From assembly GCF_963583255.1 (NCBI RefSeq), contig NC_084817.1, positions 11,414,121 to 11,478,120 of the forward strand: a DNA stretch of 64,000 bases, in the 5' to 3' direction. Below are positions 1 through 11,004 of this stretch, one piece after another. Within the stretch, counting starts at the first letter, position 1. Each line of letters begins with the position of its first letter. The position numbers were made by a program, and so were the translations under genes. The DNA is from Pyrus communis (taxonomy: Eukaryota; Streptophyta; Magnoliopsida; Rosales; Rosaceae). The notes below the pieces were generated by a model that did no database searches, had not been told where the DNA came from, and was given only the letters and a program-made list of their open reading frames with translations.

Positions 1-298
1 AAGAACAATCACACAGATATGAACAACGGAAGCTTGCTTTATTAATTAATAAAGAATTACAAAATAACTCACAAACTCTCTCTCAATAGTTCTTTTGCCT
101 CAAGTCTCTCAAAATTCATACACACTAACGCTAAGGCTTACCTATAGATATACTAGATAACCTAGCCACAAACCTAATCCTAAACTAAATCAGAATCCAA
201 AAACAATTTGAAGCTGCATCCAAGCCTCCTACACACATTACAACTCGAATTCCTATCTTAGTTAGGAATACAAACCTGATTTCATACCAACTCCAACA
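1..298 (-). mobile_element. partial LTR at the window edge
   Basis: Read on the minus strand this stretch starts TGTTGGAGTTGG at 298 and runs off the left edge, which is how many plant LTRs begin. LINE coding sequence begins directly after it, so it looks like an LTR inserted into the LINE. The partner LTR, body and TSD lie outside the window, so the family is not determined. Confidence 0.4.
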
Positions 299-1994
299 AA
301 AACCACTTTCCGTTGAGGAGATTCGGAAAACATGTTTCAAATTCTGGCTCTAAGCAGCGGAGTCTGGAAGGTTTTTCGGGAAGTTTTTTCCAGAAGCATT
401 GGGATGTGGTGGGTAATGATATTGTTGATATGGTTAAATCTTTCTGATATTCGGGCAAATTACTGAAGAAAGTGAACCACACTCATCTTGTACTTATTCT
501 AAAGGTGGTTAGTCCTAGAAAGATGACTCAGTTGCGACCTATATTCTTATGTAATGTAATCTACAAAGTGATTGTGAAGCTAATAACAATCGATTGAGGA
601 GGGTTATGGCCCACATTACTAGTGTGAATCAATCGGCTTCCATTGCGGGAAGACAAATTCAGGGTAATATACTAGTGGTGCATGAGATTTTACATTCGCT
701 TAAGCAGCAAGAAGATACCAATTAGTCCTATATGGCGATGAAATTGGACATGGCTAAGGCGTATGACCGTGTTGAATGGCCCTTACTCTTAGCCATGATG
801 TAAGCGTTTGGATTGGAGTTTCTATGTCGACGAATTGAGGAATGTATTTCTACGGTTTCGTCTGCTGGATTTACAAAACCACAACAGGAACTGCAACAAG
901 GAGATCCTATGTCACCATTTTTATTTCTGATTTGTGCGAAGGGCCTTTTGGCTTTATTACGGAGGAGGGAGGAGGCGGGCGCCCTTCACGACATTAGCTT
1001 GTCTGAGGGGAGTTGCTTATCTCTCTTTATTTTTATTTTTTTTTGGCGGATGACGTTGTAATCTTTTGTAAGGCTACGGAAGATGAAGCTAGGGAGGTTA
1101 TGAGTGTGCTATAATGTTACGCTGAAGGTTCCGGGCAAATCCTCAATAGAGAAAAAAAATTCACTATTTTTCGGTGCTCATTACCCCAAGAAGAGGAAAA
1201 AGAAGATTATGGGATGTACTAATATTAGAGGCAGTGATAACTTCGGTAAATACTTGGGCTTAACTGTTGATTTTGGCCATTCTAAAACTGCAGTTTTTGA
1301 GGAGGTGCGCGAGGTCTTAAATGGGCGAATCAATGGATGGGCTGAACAATTTCTTTCCTTGGAGGGGAAGGAGGTTTGAATTAAGGCAGTGGCTATGGCT
1401 CTACCTAACTATGCAATGTCTTGTTTAAATTACCGGTGAGGTTGTGCAAAGAACTAGAGAGTGTGGTTGCAGGCTACTGGTGGCGGGGGAACAAGGGCAA
1501 TCAAGGCATGCATTGGATTTCATGGTAGAAAATGAAAAGGATGCAAAAGTGAATGGCTTGGGGTTTCGGGATATTAGATGTTTCAATCTGGCATTCTTAG
1601 CTAAAATTAGATGAAGGGTGATGAGGAACCCGAACTCCCTACTGGCTAGAGTTCTCAAGGAAAAATACCATCCGGAGAGCTCCTTTCTGGAGGCAAAAAA
1701 AGGATGGCGATCATCGTGGGGTTGGAAAGGTATACTCCAGGGATGGAATGTTCTCAAGAGTGGATTGAGATGGAGGGTCGGAGATGGACGAAACATTAGG
1801 ATTAGAAACGACCCTTGGATCCCAAAACTAGGCACCTTCCATGTGCAGTCACGACGTGAGAATATGTCGGTGATGGTGGGGGATTTAATCGATCATTCTA
1901 CGGGCTCTTGGAAGAGGAATTTGGTGCGAAACTACTTAAAGACGTGGAGGAAGCGAGACTCATCTTGTGGTTGCCAATTAGTCTATACGTACGA
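299..1994 (+). mobile_element. decayed L1-type LINE, reverse-transcriptase part (5' segment)
   Basis: Broken reading frames give plant LINE reverse-transcriptase landmarks in order. A 'FFQKHWDVVGNDI'-like segment lies near 380, the RT core 'KLDMAKAYDRVEW' near 735-780, and 'QGDPMSPFLFLICAKGL' near 895-950. A zinc-binding-side segment with 'SWGWKGILQGWNVLKSGLRW' follows near 1700-1770. Stops and frameshifts interrupt every domain (for example the stop before 'YMAMKLD' and the slippage around 1040), so this is a dead copy. It is cut at 1994 by the Copia insertion and resumes at 5901. Confidence 0.8.
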
Positions 1995-2319
1995 TGTTGA
2001 GAATCAATGTCAATTGTAGGTGAAGTAAGTGTGTGAGGTTGGTGAAGTAAGTGTGTGAGGTTGGTGAAGTAAGTGGAGGTTGTAGGTGAAGTAGGTGGAT
2101 GTTGTAGGTGAAGTAAGTGTGTGGTGTAGCTTTCATTTGGTTTGCTATAAATACCCAAGTCCTCAAGCATTGTATATCATCCAAGGAAAAACAAAGCCTA
2201 GAGCTAAATAAGAAAAGCTTTGCTAATTAGTTTGTTTTGTGAGCTTTCTTTAAGAGTGTGCTCTATTTTCTTCTTCTTGGGATCATTAGAGTTATCTTGG
2301 ATACTCTTCTTATTCAACA
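1995..2319 (+). repeat. 5' LTR of the young Copia element (325 bp)
   Basis: It begins TGTTGAGAATC and ends ...TTATTCAACA. The U3 part is built of short degenerate repeats of the type 'gtaggtgaagtaagtgtgtg'. A TATA box 'tataaata' lies at 2146-2152. Its 3' partner is 5554-5900. Confidence 0.93.
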
Positions 2320-2320
2320 A

Positions 2321-2334
2321 TTGGTATTAGAGCC
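2321..2334 (+). other. primer binding site of the young Copia element
   Basis: Directly after the 5' LTR, 'ttggtattagagcc' resembles the tRNA-iMet-complementary PBS (TGGTATCAGAGC) of plant Copia elements, with one internal difference. Confidence 0.75.
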
Positions 2335-2568
2335 AAGTCGGTCAGGGATCGTTCTTGGTAGAGCATTGGTTGTAAAGTCTCTTGAAATTCCGAGTATGCT
2401 CTGTGGTTGCAGTTTTGACTGATCTTCCACATCAGAAAAAATTTCTTGAGATTATTGCTGGGGTTATCACAAACCTTGAGAGGGAGCTTCTTTGTGTCGA
2501 GAGTAGTGTATTACTCTGCACGGTAGTCACTCAAGCTTGTTCGGTGTAGTCAAAGTCTTGCCGATACG

Positions 2569-5559
2569 ATGGGTGATCTTCAAGTTGTTGGAGGAATCAA
2601 GAAGCTCAACAACCAAAACTATAACACGTGGGCAACGTGTATAGAGTCTTACCTTCAAGGTCAAGACTTGTGGGAGGTTGTCGGTGGTAGTGAAGTTACA
2701 CAACCGGCAGCGGAAGATGTTAACGGCGTCTTGCGGAAGTGGAAAATTAAAGCAAGCAAATCAATGTTTGCCTTAAAGACCACAATAGAAGAAGAAATGT
2801 TGGAGCACATTGGGGATGCTAAAACGCCAAAGGAAGCATGGGACACTTTTGTTACACTCTTTTCGAAGAGGAACGATACAAAATTGCAACTTCTTGAGAA
2901 TGAGCTGCTATCGATGGTACAACGCGACATGACGATTGCCCAGTACTTTCACAAGGTGAAGTCGATATGCCGCGAAATTTCAGAATTAGATCCAACAGCT
3001 CCTATTGGGGAAACCAGGATGAAGAGAATAATTATCCATGGTTTAAGACCCGAATATCGAGGGTTCATTACCGCTATACAAGGATGGCCGACACAACCAT
3101 CTCTTGTTGAGTTTGAAAATTTGCTTGCAGGTCAAGAAGCTATGGCCAAGCAAATAGGAGGAGTCTCACTGAAGAGTGAAGAGGAAGCACTCTACACCAA
3201 CAAAAGCAAAGGCACCTTCAAGCGGTACACTGGTAGTGGATCTAAAAATGATGGAGAAAAGGTGCAAAGTCACCAAGGAAATGGAGGCTCTCGTTCTGGG
3301 GGAGCTTGGAAGAATCGCGGTAATAGTAAAAAGTTTAGTGGCAAGTGTTACAACTGCAGGAAGATGGGCCACATGGCGAAAGATTGTTGGACCAAGAAAG
3401 AGCATGTTGAAAGTAATACTGCTACTTCCAGTTCGAAGGAGAATAGTGAAGATGGCTGGGATGCTGAAGCATTATTCGCTACAGAGGAAGAAGAAGAATT
3501 AGCCCTCACGGTAACAACACCAAAACGCATTGACTACAAAAATGATTGGATCGTAGATTCGGGCTACTCAAATCATATGACACGTGATAAACAAAAGCTG
3601 CAAAATCTATCTGAATATAAGGGATGGAAATGTTGCGATCCAACAAGTGGAAGATGTTACACTTCACGAGATGTGGTGTTTGATGAAGCGTCTTCTTGGT
3701 GGTCATCAAAGAAGGAGGTGCTACCAGACTCTAGAGAATTTGGAGAAAAGCTGCAACAGAAGATGGGGGAGCATACTATCCAACTCCAACCAAGTTCAGA
3801 TGAATCAGGAGATCCAAATGACGATGATGTCGAACAGAAAGTGACTCAGAATCCTTGGCAAACTGGCATGTATCAACAACCAGACGAAGAAGGTGGGCCT
3901 AGTGTATCGGAAAAATCAACTTCACAATCTCAACTCCGAAGGTCAACAAGAGCACGGAGACCAAATCCCAAATACGCCAATGCAGCCATAATTGAAGAAG
4001 CAACAGAACCTGAGATGTTCGAAGAAGCATCACAGAGTTCTGAGTGGATGACAGTTATGAAAGAAGAGCTTGATGCACTTGAGCAAAATCAAACTTGGGA
4101 TCTGGTACCAAAGCCAAGAGATGTCAAACCCATATCCTGTAAGTGGGTTTACAAGATAAAGCGTCGTCCAGATGGGTCAATCAAGAGGTACAAGGCACGA
4201 CTAGTAGCTCGTGGTTTTTCTCAACAGTACGGACTAGACTATGATGAAACGTTTAGTCCAGTGGCAAAACTTACAATAGTACGAGTCTTACTTGCACTTG
4301 CAACCAACAAAGACTGGAATCTGTGGCAGATGGATGTGAAGAATGCTTTTCTTCATGGAGAGCTGGATCGGGAGATCTACATGATCCAACCAATGGAATT
4401 TCAGAACCAAGATCATCCTGAATATGTGTGTAAACTGCGGAAAGCACTCTACGGATTGAAACAAGCACCCAGGGCGTGGTATGGTAAGATTGCTGAATTT
4501 CTAACACAAAGTGGTTATTCAGTAACACCTGCAGATTCCAGCTTGTTTGTCAAAACCAATGAAGGAAAGCTAGCTATTGTGCTAGTGTATGTGGATGACT
4601 TAATCATAACCGGTGATGATGAGGCAGAAATTCTTCAGACGAAGGAGAATTTATCAGTCTGTTTCCAGATGAAGGAACTTGGTCAACTCAAGCATTTCCT
4701 TGGTCTAGAGGTTGATCGCACACAAGAAGGAATATTTCTCTGTCAACAGAAGTATTCCAAAGATTTATTGAAGAGGTTCGGAATGCTCGAATGCAAGCTG
4801 ATCTCTACGCCGATGGAGCCAAATGTCAAAATGAGTGCACATGAAGGAAAAGATTTGGAAGATGCGACGATGTATCGACAATTGGTAGGTAGTCTGATCT
4901 ACTTAACCTTGACTCGACCTGACATTTCTTATGCAGTTGGTGTGATGAGTCGGTACATGCAAAATCCAAAGAAGCCTCACTTGGAAGCAGTTCGACGAAT
5001 ACTAAGATATGTGAAGAGTACAGTTGACTATGGTCTTTTGTACAAGAAAGGTGAAGACTGCAAGTTAGTTGGTTACTGTGATGCTGACTATGCGGGAGAT
5101 CATGACACCAGGAGATCAACAACTGGGTATGTGTTTAAGCTTGGTTCTGGAACCATCTCTTGGTGTAGCAAGAGACAGCCAACGGTATCTTTGTCAACCA
5201 CAGAAGCAGAGTATAGAGCAGCAGCAATGGCAGCTCAAGAGAATGCATGGCTGGTACAGTTGATGAGTGATCTACATCAACCAGTAGATTATCCAGTACC
5301 ATTGTACTGTGATAACCAATCGGCAATTCGCTTGGCGGAAAATCCAGTCTTTCATGCAAGAACTAAACATGTGGAAGTGCACTACCACTTTATCAGAGAA
5401 AAGGTTCTACAAGAAGAGATTGAGATGAGACAGGTCAAGACGAATGATCAAGTTGCGGACTTGTTCACAAAAAGTTTAAGTACAGGCAAGCTCGAAAATT
5501 TTCGCTATCTGCTCAACACAGTGCAGAGAATGAGAGCTGACATTGAGGGGGAGTGTTGA
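2569..5559 (+). CDS. Copia gag-pol polyprotein, integrase deleted (996 aa)
   Basis: This is a single uninterrupted frame of a retrotransposon polyprotein. Residues 1-200 are a UBN2/gag-type Copia capsid region. A CCHC zinc knuckle 'CYNCRKMGHMAKDC' starts at residue 260. The protease motif DSG is at residues 330-332, in 'WIVDSGYSNHM'. At about residue 350 the frame passes straight into the tail of integrase ('GWKCCDPTSGRCYTSRDVV'), so the rest of protease and the HHCC and DDE parts of integrase are absent. The RT domain follows with 'VYVDDL' (Asp 676 onward), then RNase H with 'YCDADYAGD' near 836 and 'STTEAEY'. Copia polyproteins are usually about 1,300 residues, so roughly 300 are missing, and they are missing in frame. 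A cryptic downstream Met is possible, but the start chosen gives the family's usual gag N-terminus. The stop lies just inside the 3' LTR. Confidence 0.92.
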   Translation: MGDLQVVGGIKKLNNQNYNTWATCIESYLQGQDLWEVVGGSEVTQPAAEDVNGVLRKWKIKASKSMFALKTTIEEEMLEHIGDAKTPKEAWDTFVTLFSKRNDTKLQLLENELLSMVQRDMTIAQYFHKVKSICREISELDPTAPIGETRMKRIIIHGLRPEYRGFITAIQGWPTQPSLVEFENLLAGQEAMAKQIGGVSLKSEEEALYTNKSKGTFKRYTGSGSKNDGEKVQSHQGNGGSRSGGAWKNRGNSKKFSGKCYNCRKMGHMAKDCWTKKEHVESNTATSSSKENSEDGWDAEALFATEEEEELALTVTTPKRIDYKNDWIVDSGYSNHMTRDKQKLQNLSEYKGWKCCDPTSGRCYTSRDVVFDEASSWWSSKKEVLPDSREFGEKLQQKMGEHTIQLQPSSDESGDPNDDDVEQKVTQNPWQTGMYQQPDEEGGPSVSEKSTSQSQLRRSTRARRPNPKYANAAIIEEATEPEMFEEASQSSEWMTVMKEELDALEQNQTWDLVPKPRDVKPISCKWVYKIKRRPDGSIKRYKARLVARGFSQQYGLDYDETFSPVAKLTIVRVLLALATNKDWNLWQMDVKNAFLHGELDREIYMIQPMEFQNQDHPEYVCKLRKALYGLKQAPRAWYGKIAEFLTQSGYSVTPADSSLFVKTNEGKLAIVLVYVDDLIITGDDEAEILQTKENLSVCFQMKELGQLKHFLGLEVDRTQEGIFLCQQKYSKDLLKRFGMLECKLISTPMEPNVKMSAHEGKDLEDATMYRQLVGSLIYLTLTRPDISYAVGVMSRYMQNPKKPHLEAVRRILRYVKSTVDYGLLYKKGEDCKLVGYCDADYAGDHDTRRSTTGYVFKLGSGTISWCSKRQPTVSLSTTEAEYRAAAMAAQENAWLVQLMSDLHQPVDYPVPLYCDNQSAIRLAENPVFHARTKHVEVHYHFIREKVLQEEIEMRQVKTNDQVADLFTKSLSTGKLENFRYLLNTVQRMRADIEGEC
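5541..5553 (+). other. polypurine tract of the young Copia element
   Basis: 'cattgagggggag' immediately precedes the TGTTGAG start of the 3' LTR and fits a plus-strand priming site. It overlaps the last codons of the polyprotein. Confidence 0.75.
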
Positions 5560-5900
5560 GAATCAATGTCAATTGTAGGTGAAGTAGGTGGATGTTGTAG
5601 GTGAAGTAAGTGTGTGAGGTTGGTGAAGTAAGTGTGTGAGGTTGGTGAAGTAAGTGGAGGTTGTAGGTGAAGTAGGTGGATGTTGTAGGTGAAGTAAGTG
5701 TGTGGTGTAGCTTTCATTTGGTTTGCTATAAATACCCAAGTCCTCAAGCATTGTATATCATCCAAGGAAAAACAGAGCCTAGAGCTAAATAAGAAAAGTT
5801 TTGCTAATTAGTTTGTTTTGTGAGCTTTCTTTAAGAGTGTGCTCTATTTTCTTCTTCTTGGGATCATTAGAATTATCTTGGATACTCTTCTTATTCAACA
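5554..5900 (+). repeat. 3' LTR of the young Copia element (347 bp)
   Basis: It matches the 5' LTR except for three transitions (near 5776, 5800 and 5872) and one extra 22-bp copy of the internal U3 repeat near 5587-5608. It ends ...TTATTCAACA, followed by LINE sequence. Confidence 0.93.
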
Positions 5901-6982
5901 TACGGATGCCAGGATAGGATTATTTGGCACTATTCTAGAAATGGTGATTATACGGTGAGAAGTGGGTATGGGGTGGGGCGATGGAGCTTCAAGCAAATGG
6001 GGAATTGGGACGGAAGGGCACAGGAATGAACAGTGGCAATATGGGGGCTGACCATGTATGGCAGGAGGTGTGGAGGTTAAAGGTGCCAAATAAACTGAAG
6101 TTTTTTTATCTGGAGGTGTTGTAACTATTCGCTGGTGGTACAGATGGACTTAGCAAGGAGGAGGATAAATTGAGAAGCATCTGGTTTTTGGGTGTGAGTT
6201 TAGTCGGGTATTTTGGCATTGCAGCCCCTTACAACTAGATGTGAATGCGTTCGAGGAAGCAGATTTCCCTGAATGTAGGGGAAAGATTGGAGATCGATTC
6301 AAAGAGGAGGTGCAAAAAGAGGAACTTCTTCAGGAAGTAGTATTTGGGCAGGATATGGAAATGTCGAAATGAATTGATTTTCCAAGGGTTAATGAAATCT
6401 CCGATGGATCTATGATTTATTGCGACGACACGTTCAAGAGTTTAGGGAAGCTTATTAACCCAAAAAACCGGAGAAGAAAGCGCAATGCGGGAGACCTGCG
6501 ACTGCAGTATTTGCTGGGAAACCGGTGCGCTGGAGACGTCCATGTTTTGGAACTATAAAAGATATTGTGATGGGTCATGGAATGAGAAATCTATGTTGGG
6601 TGGGTATGGATGGGTAATGCGTGACGTTGCAGGATTATTAAAGATGGCTTATGGGGCTATTCGTAGCGACAAGGTGGAAGTAGAGTCTGATGCCCTTTCT
6701 ATTATCCAAATGTTGAATGGAGAATGCTTTATTGATGTAAGTTTCGAGTGTTTGCTATTTGATATTAAAGCCTTGGCATTTTAGATTAGGAAAGTGAAGT
6801 TCACGTTTGTTTAGTTGAGTGGTAATCTCGTTGCCCATGCCGTGGCTTTATATGCTATCTCGCATGGTTGCTCTTTCTTATGGGATGCCTATAGTCCTGA
6901 ATTTTTATTTAATATTCTTGCAAAAGTTGTAACCGTTTCTATTAGAATTTAATAAAATTTACCTTTTGACAAAAAAAAAAAT
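5901..6982 (+). mobile_element. decayed LINE, 3' segment with RNase H-like domain and poly-A
   Basis: This continues the LINE interrupted at 1994. Immediately after the LTR comes an 'IWHYSRNGDYTVRSGY'-like stretch, which is the conserved segment before the zinc-binding domain in plant LINEs. An RNase H-like frame follows at 6485-6784 ('CDGSWNEKSMLGGYGWVMRD', later 'EVESDALSIIQMLNG'). The segment ends in 'aataaaatttac', a few bases and an A-run at 6972-6982. Stops and frameshifts interrupt it. The target duplication was not found because the 5' end of the LINE is covered or lost. Confidence 0.8.
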
Positions 6983-9139
6983 CCTAATGTAGCCACATGT
7001 CCTCAGCGTATGCGTGAAGGTAAAGATGAATGATTTTTTATTTTTTTATTTTTTATTTTTTAGAAGATTAGAAGGGACATGAAGAAAACTTGTCTCTTTT
7101 TATCCAATCTACAATAAGCTAAACGATGAAAAAGCGAAACCACTTATTATGATTGTTGCATTTCCAAATCTCATTAAGTTTGTTGTGAGCTACTAAGTTT
7201 TCTAAATAATTAAGTGGGCGCTCTAAATCATTGAACCAATCGCTTGTTTGTCATGCTAGCAAGGAAAGGTAAGAGTTGTTTTGGTTTGGACATTTGTTAT
7301 CTAAATAATTGTGAGATTATTAATATTAATGCCCTAATGAAATTTTCTATTTTTCATAAGTAACAAAATTGAAAAGTACAACAATATTACAAATTAAAAT
7401 AACGTTGTCAAAGAGACAAATCAAAATCCCAAAAGATTGTATATACTTTCCTCTTTTCTTGTCAACTATTTATGGCAAAAAGTGACCGCCCTTTCTTGAT
7501 TATGTGACTCACCTTTCTTTCATTAAAAGAGATTTATAAACCAAAGATTCGAAAAAAAAATTCAGAGGCTTGGCTTTTTTGGGTGGATGAATTTGAGTGG
7601 TTTTGATGGAAAGTTTGAATTTTCACATCGTCTTCATTATCATGTGAGTCGAATCTGTAACATTAGTCAAACAAGTAGAGATTGATGTCACTAGATGGAC
7701 TGGTCATTTCATACTCATTATTAAGCAATAGTAATTGTCAAATATGAGACATTTTTCAACTAAGTGAAGATAGGTTGAGTGTCACTATAGGCACTGATCA
7801 TGCAAACTTTTTCATGTTCATGTTAATCGAAAGCAATGTGAGGTGCCTCTGAGTCATGATGGACTCATCACTAATCTCTGAAAAAGAGAGAGGAGGCAAG
7901 AAAAGACCCCATGTCTCATGAGCCTCAGCAAAAGGACTTCACACCCTTCTGTGGTGTGTTCAGTTGTCTACAACCTAACTCACACGCATTCCTTGCACTG
8001 TGAAACAAATGTGCTTTTGGGAGGAGTGTGAATAACACTTCACTTTGCCCATACGAATCTATAATCAAGTTACGACTTGCAAACTTCACTCTCGGACGTT
8101 AAGGTTTAGGATAGTTTGAAAATAAAGTGTTATTCACGTATGTAATTATCTGGATAAAACGGAAAATGTCATTTCCACTTCTGTACTTTAACTTTCGCAC
8201 TTACAAAGCGTACATGACATGCAATAGTGCTTGAAGAGCATCAACCCACGCTCCAAAAAGAAAACAAAAGTAATAAGCCAACAAACATGTAAAAAGGTAA
8301 ATTTTTCTTTGGAACTTGAACGAAAAGTTCTCGTTCATTTTAACGAAAAACTACATTTTTACACTAAAAAGTCAATCATGGTAATATTTATTTTATCATT
8401 TATTTTGTCCTTATCATTAATACTCAAAATTTTCAAACCCTTTTCATTAGTTTTTTTTTTCTTCTTTCCACATATTTTTTTTCTTTTGCAGTACGGTTAC
8501 ATATGGTCATAAATTTCAACCCCTACATCCTAATTTTGTTTAGAAAAAGTTACTGATTGATCTGCAGATAGGGAAAAGAATTTTGCTCATGACCCAACCG
8601 CCTATTCCCGTAATTAATATACGCGGTTTAATTCGGGTGCCAGTCGAATTCAAGACTTCTTGTCAATAATTGTGCAGACTGCATCAAGTTGTGATTTAAT
8701 CAGTAGGAATAATACAAGAATTGCAAGCCTTTAGTCATGCATCTTCGTGAAATTTACCAACCTTAAGAAGAAAAAAATACATAAACTTTGTACAGAAAGC
8801 CTGATCATTCATATAACTATGCGGCCAACTTCTGAAGACCTTGCAATTTAGCCCACCTGCATGAAAAGAAGAAAAAGGTGGTCATTAATTTTCACATTCA
8901 CCTTTTCTCCTTCTGCACGCCTCCGTTCTCCTTGGACTTATTCAATCCAAACACTATGAACACATAGAAAAATGCGAAAATCACAACCCTACAAAGATAA
9001 AGAACAAATAGGCTAAAACACATCATAAACACAAAGCATATGTGTATAGAGCTGCAGTGAGGATGTTACTGCAGAAAGACTGCTGAAGAAAACCAGTAGC
9101 CATTGGAGGGCGTAGAAGTTTGAAGGAGACGATCAGAAT
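6983..9139. other. AT-rich intergenic DNA, no gene seen
   Basis: I find no conserved coding, RNA or transposon feature here. There are homopolymer A and T runs, and a possible open frame near 8231-8512 is low-complexity Lys/Phe sequence. The part nearest 9139 probably belongs to the 3' side of the minus-strand miRNA primary transcript. Confidence 0.5.
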
Positions 9140-9300
9140 CTTTTTTATGAACAATTCAAATCCTGCCGGTGGTTTTTCACGGCTTTCTTGAACTGTTTAT
9201 GTAACTGCATGAAAAATTTCTGCCAGTTTAACTCTTCTGCACACTGCACGGTTCAAGAAAGCCGTGGAAAATCACAAGGAGGATCATCTCTATGTGTACT
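9140..9300 (-). ncRNA. MIR396: MIR396-type microRNA precursor
   Basis: On the minus strand the 5' arm (9249-9269) reads TTCCACGGCTTTCTTGAACC plus a final G. It differs from the common miR396 sequence by A-to-G at position 7 and a C at position 20. After a loop of about 50 nt, the other arm (9178-9195) is its near-perfect complement. Pairing continues outward past the duplex ('atcct...cac' on both arms), as in genuine plant precursors. miR396 guides ARGONAUTE1 to growth-regulating-factor (GRF) mRNAs. The minus orientation is chosen because the better miR396 match is then on the usual 5' arm and a TATA box lies correctly upstream. The plus strand also folds and carries a miR396-like 5' arm. The gene number is not assigned. 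Confidence 0.8.
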
Positions 9301-9360
9301 GATTTTTTTTGTAAGGGAAAGAAACTGATGAGGCGTGTGGGAGATTTGATGAATTGAGAT

Positions 9361-9370
9361 GATATTTATA
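9361..9370 (-). promoter_or_regulatory. TATA box for the MIR396 primary transcript
   Basis: The minus strand reads TATAAATATC. It lies about 70 nt upstream of the hairpin base, which would place transcription start near 9335. This is inferred from spacing and motif only. Confidence 0.5.
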
Positions 9371-11004
9371 GAACAAGATGGTCAGCATTTTCTGATGATC
9401 AACCAATCAAATTTCAGTACATCAGCACCAGCACACAATTTGGACCCACCACTTGGCATTGCCATTTTGGCCATTGCTGAATCAAAGCTGGGTTTAGGGT
9501 GAAATTTGATCACCTTTGCAGGTTGAGTTTTTAGTACCAGATCTCTCTATAACTCTATTTCTATGTGCTATCAACTATAAAAGGATGCATGAAAGTGGCA
9601 TACCTAAAACTTTAGCACTAAATGCAATATCCTTTTTTGCCCCAAGTTTCATGCAAAATTTCCACAAAAGGTGGATTTCGCTTTTGCTTGATCAATTTGA
9701 TAACAAACTCGTTATTCACACCGATTAGTGCATAAATTTATTCAGACATAGATAAGTGGTTTGATCATGCGTTCAACGTGGATCATGATATTTATAGGGT
9801 CATTTCAAGAATGCTTCCCATGTGGGTCTCATGTATTACATGTTTTTTGTAAAACCAAAGAGTTTAAAACGAAAATTAAAGGCTCGACTCGAGAGATGGA
9901 GACATAAGGGTGCGATAAAGTCCTCGGTGGGTGAGTATCTCTCTAGATCTGGCAAAGCGAAAGACCCCCTTGAAGAGGAACTATGACCGAGGATGATTTT
10001 GGCATTCCGAAATTCACCCGTGTACATGAGATACCATGAGGCTATTGAATGTGATTTTGGAGTGCCAAAATCATCACCGATTTAACCATGTTAGATGTAT
10101 AAACATGTTATTCATGCATTTATGTACTAATATTCCTTTATAATGCAAAAATGCATGATTATATATCTAACATGATTTGTGGCTGTGGAGTGTGATCAAC
10201 ATTTTGAATGTTTTTATTCTTTATTAAGCTGAAGGGAGTAATTTAAAATCCCAAAGAGAAAATTTTACCAAAAAAGAAAGCACAGAAGAAAAGCTTCAGA
10301 GATTTTCTTTTCTTATGTTTTGCTCTTTTTTCAGATATAAATTGTCGATGGTTCTTTTGTGGCTTGACAGCCATGGAAGTTAGTGCCGTTTATAGCTAAA
10401 TTGAATTTTCTTTTATTGGCTGCAATGTATTGGAATCAATCTTTATGTCCAATTATTTATTGGGATTTAGGAAAGACTAGCAAGGGTGCCCGCATTTTGC
10501 TGCAGGATTGAAAATTGTACAACAGATGTAGAAGTTCTAAAACAATTATACATATGTATATACAGTAGACAACATTGTTTATGTACATGTGCAAATTTAT
10601 TTACAACTCTATCAACAATAAGGAACAAAATAGGTGTCCATGGGCGGAATGAAGCTTATGGTTATAAATTGTCAAATTCCATACATGTCAAACTTCATTT
10701 AGGAAATTGAAAACCATAAAGAATAAAGTGATAAACACACAAAGACAGTTCACAATATCAAACCGTTGCTTCACTAATCAAGCAGTACCAACAAAATCAT
10801 GCTTTTTTTTGCTGCAAAAGAACAAAGTATATAAAGGGAAACCAAATATTTACTTTTATTTTATATTCTGTGAAAAAAGCTTGGAAGAAGAAGCAATAGT
10901 GAAAAGATCATATTTATTTCAATTTTTTAGGCAGAGAAAAATAGCACAGAATACCCATTTCAATAAACAACCTAAAACCCATTTCACGTTTGTGGGTTTT
11001 CGAT

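Larger units (their letters stand above)
1995..5900 (+). mobile_element. young Copia LTR retrotransposon lacking integrase
   Basis: The element has two TG...CA direct LTRs, a tRNA-Met-type primer binding site, one long gag-pol frame and a purine-rich tract before the 3' LTR. The flanking 5-mers are tacga on the left and tacgg on the right, an imperfect TSD with 4 of 5 matches. The LTRs differ by only three substitutions, all transitions, plus one 22-bp repeat unit, so insertion was recent. It sits inside an older LINE. It has gag, part of protease, RT and RNase H, but the integrase core is missing. It is therefore expected to be non-autonomous. Confidence 0.93.

Noticed and set aside
1898..2184. 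Minus-strand open frames with Thr/His/Leu/Ser repeats in the 5' LTR, and the same at 5505-5765
   Set aside because: They are products of the U3 tandem repeats of the Copia LTRs read backwards and have no codon-level support.
8231..8512. 93-codon open frame, Lys-rich then Phe/Leu/Ile-rich
   Set aside because: Low-complexity AT-rich DNA, no conserved motif, no splice or promoter context.
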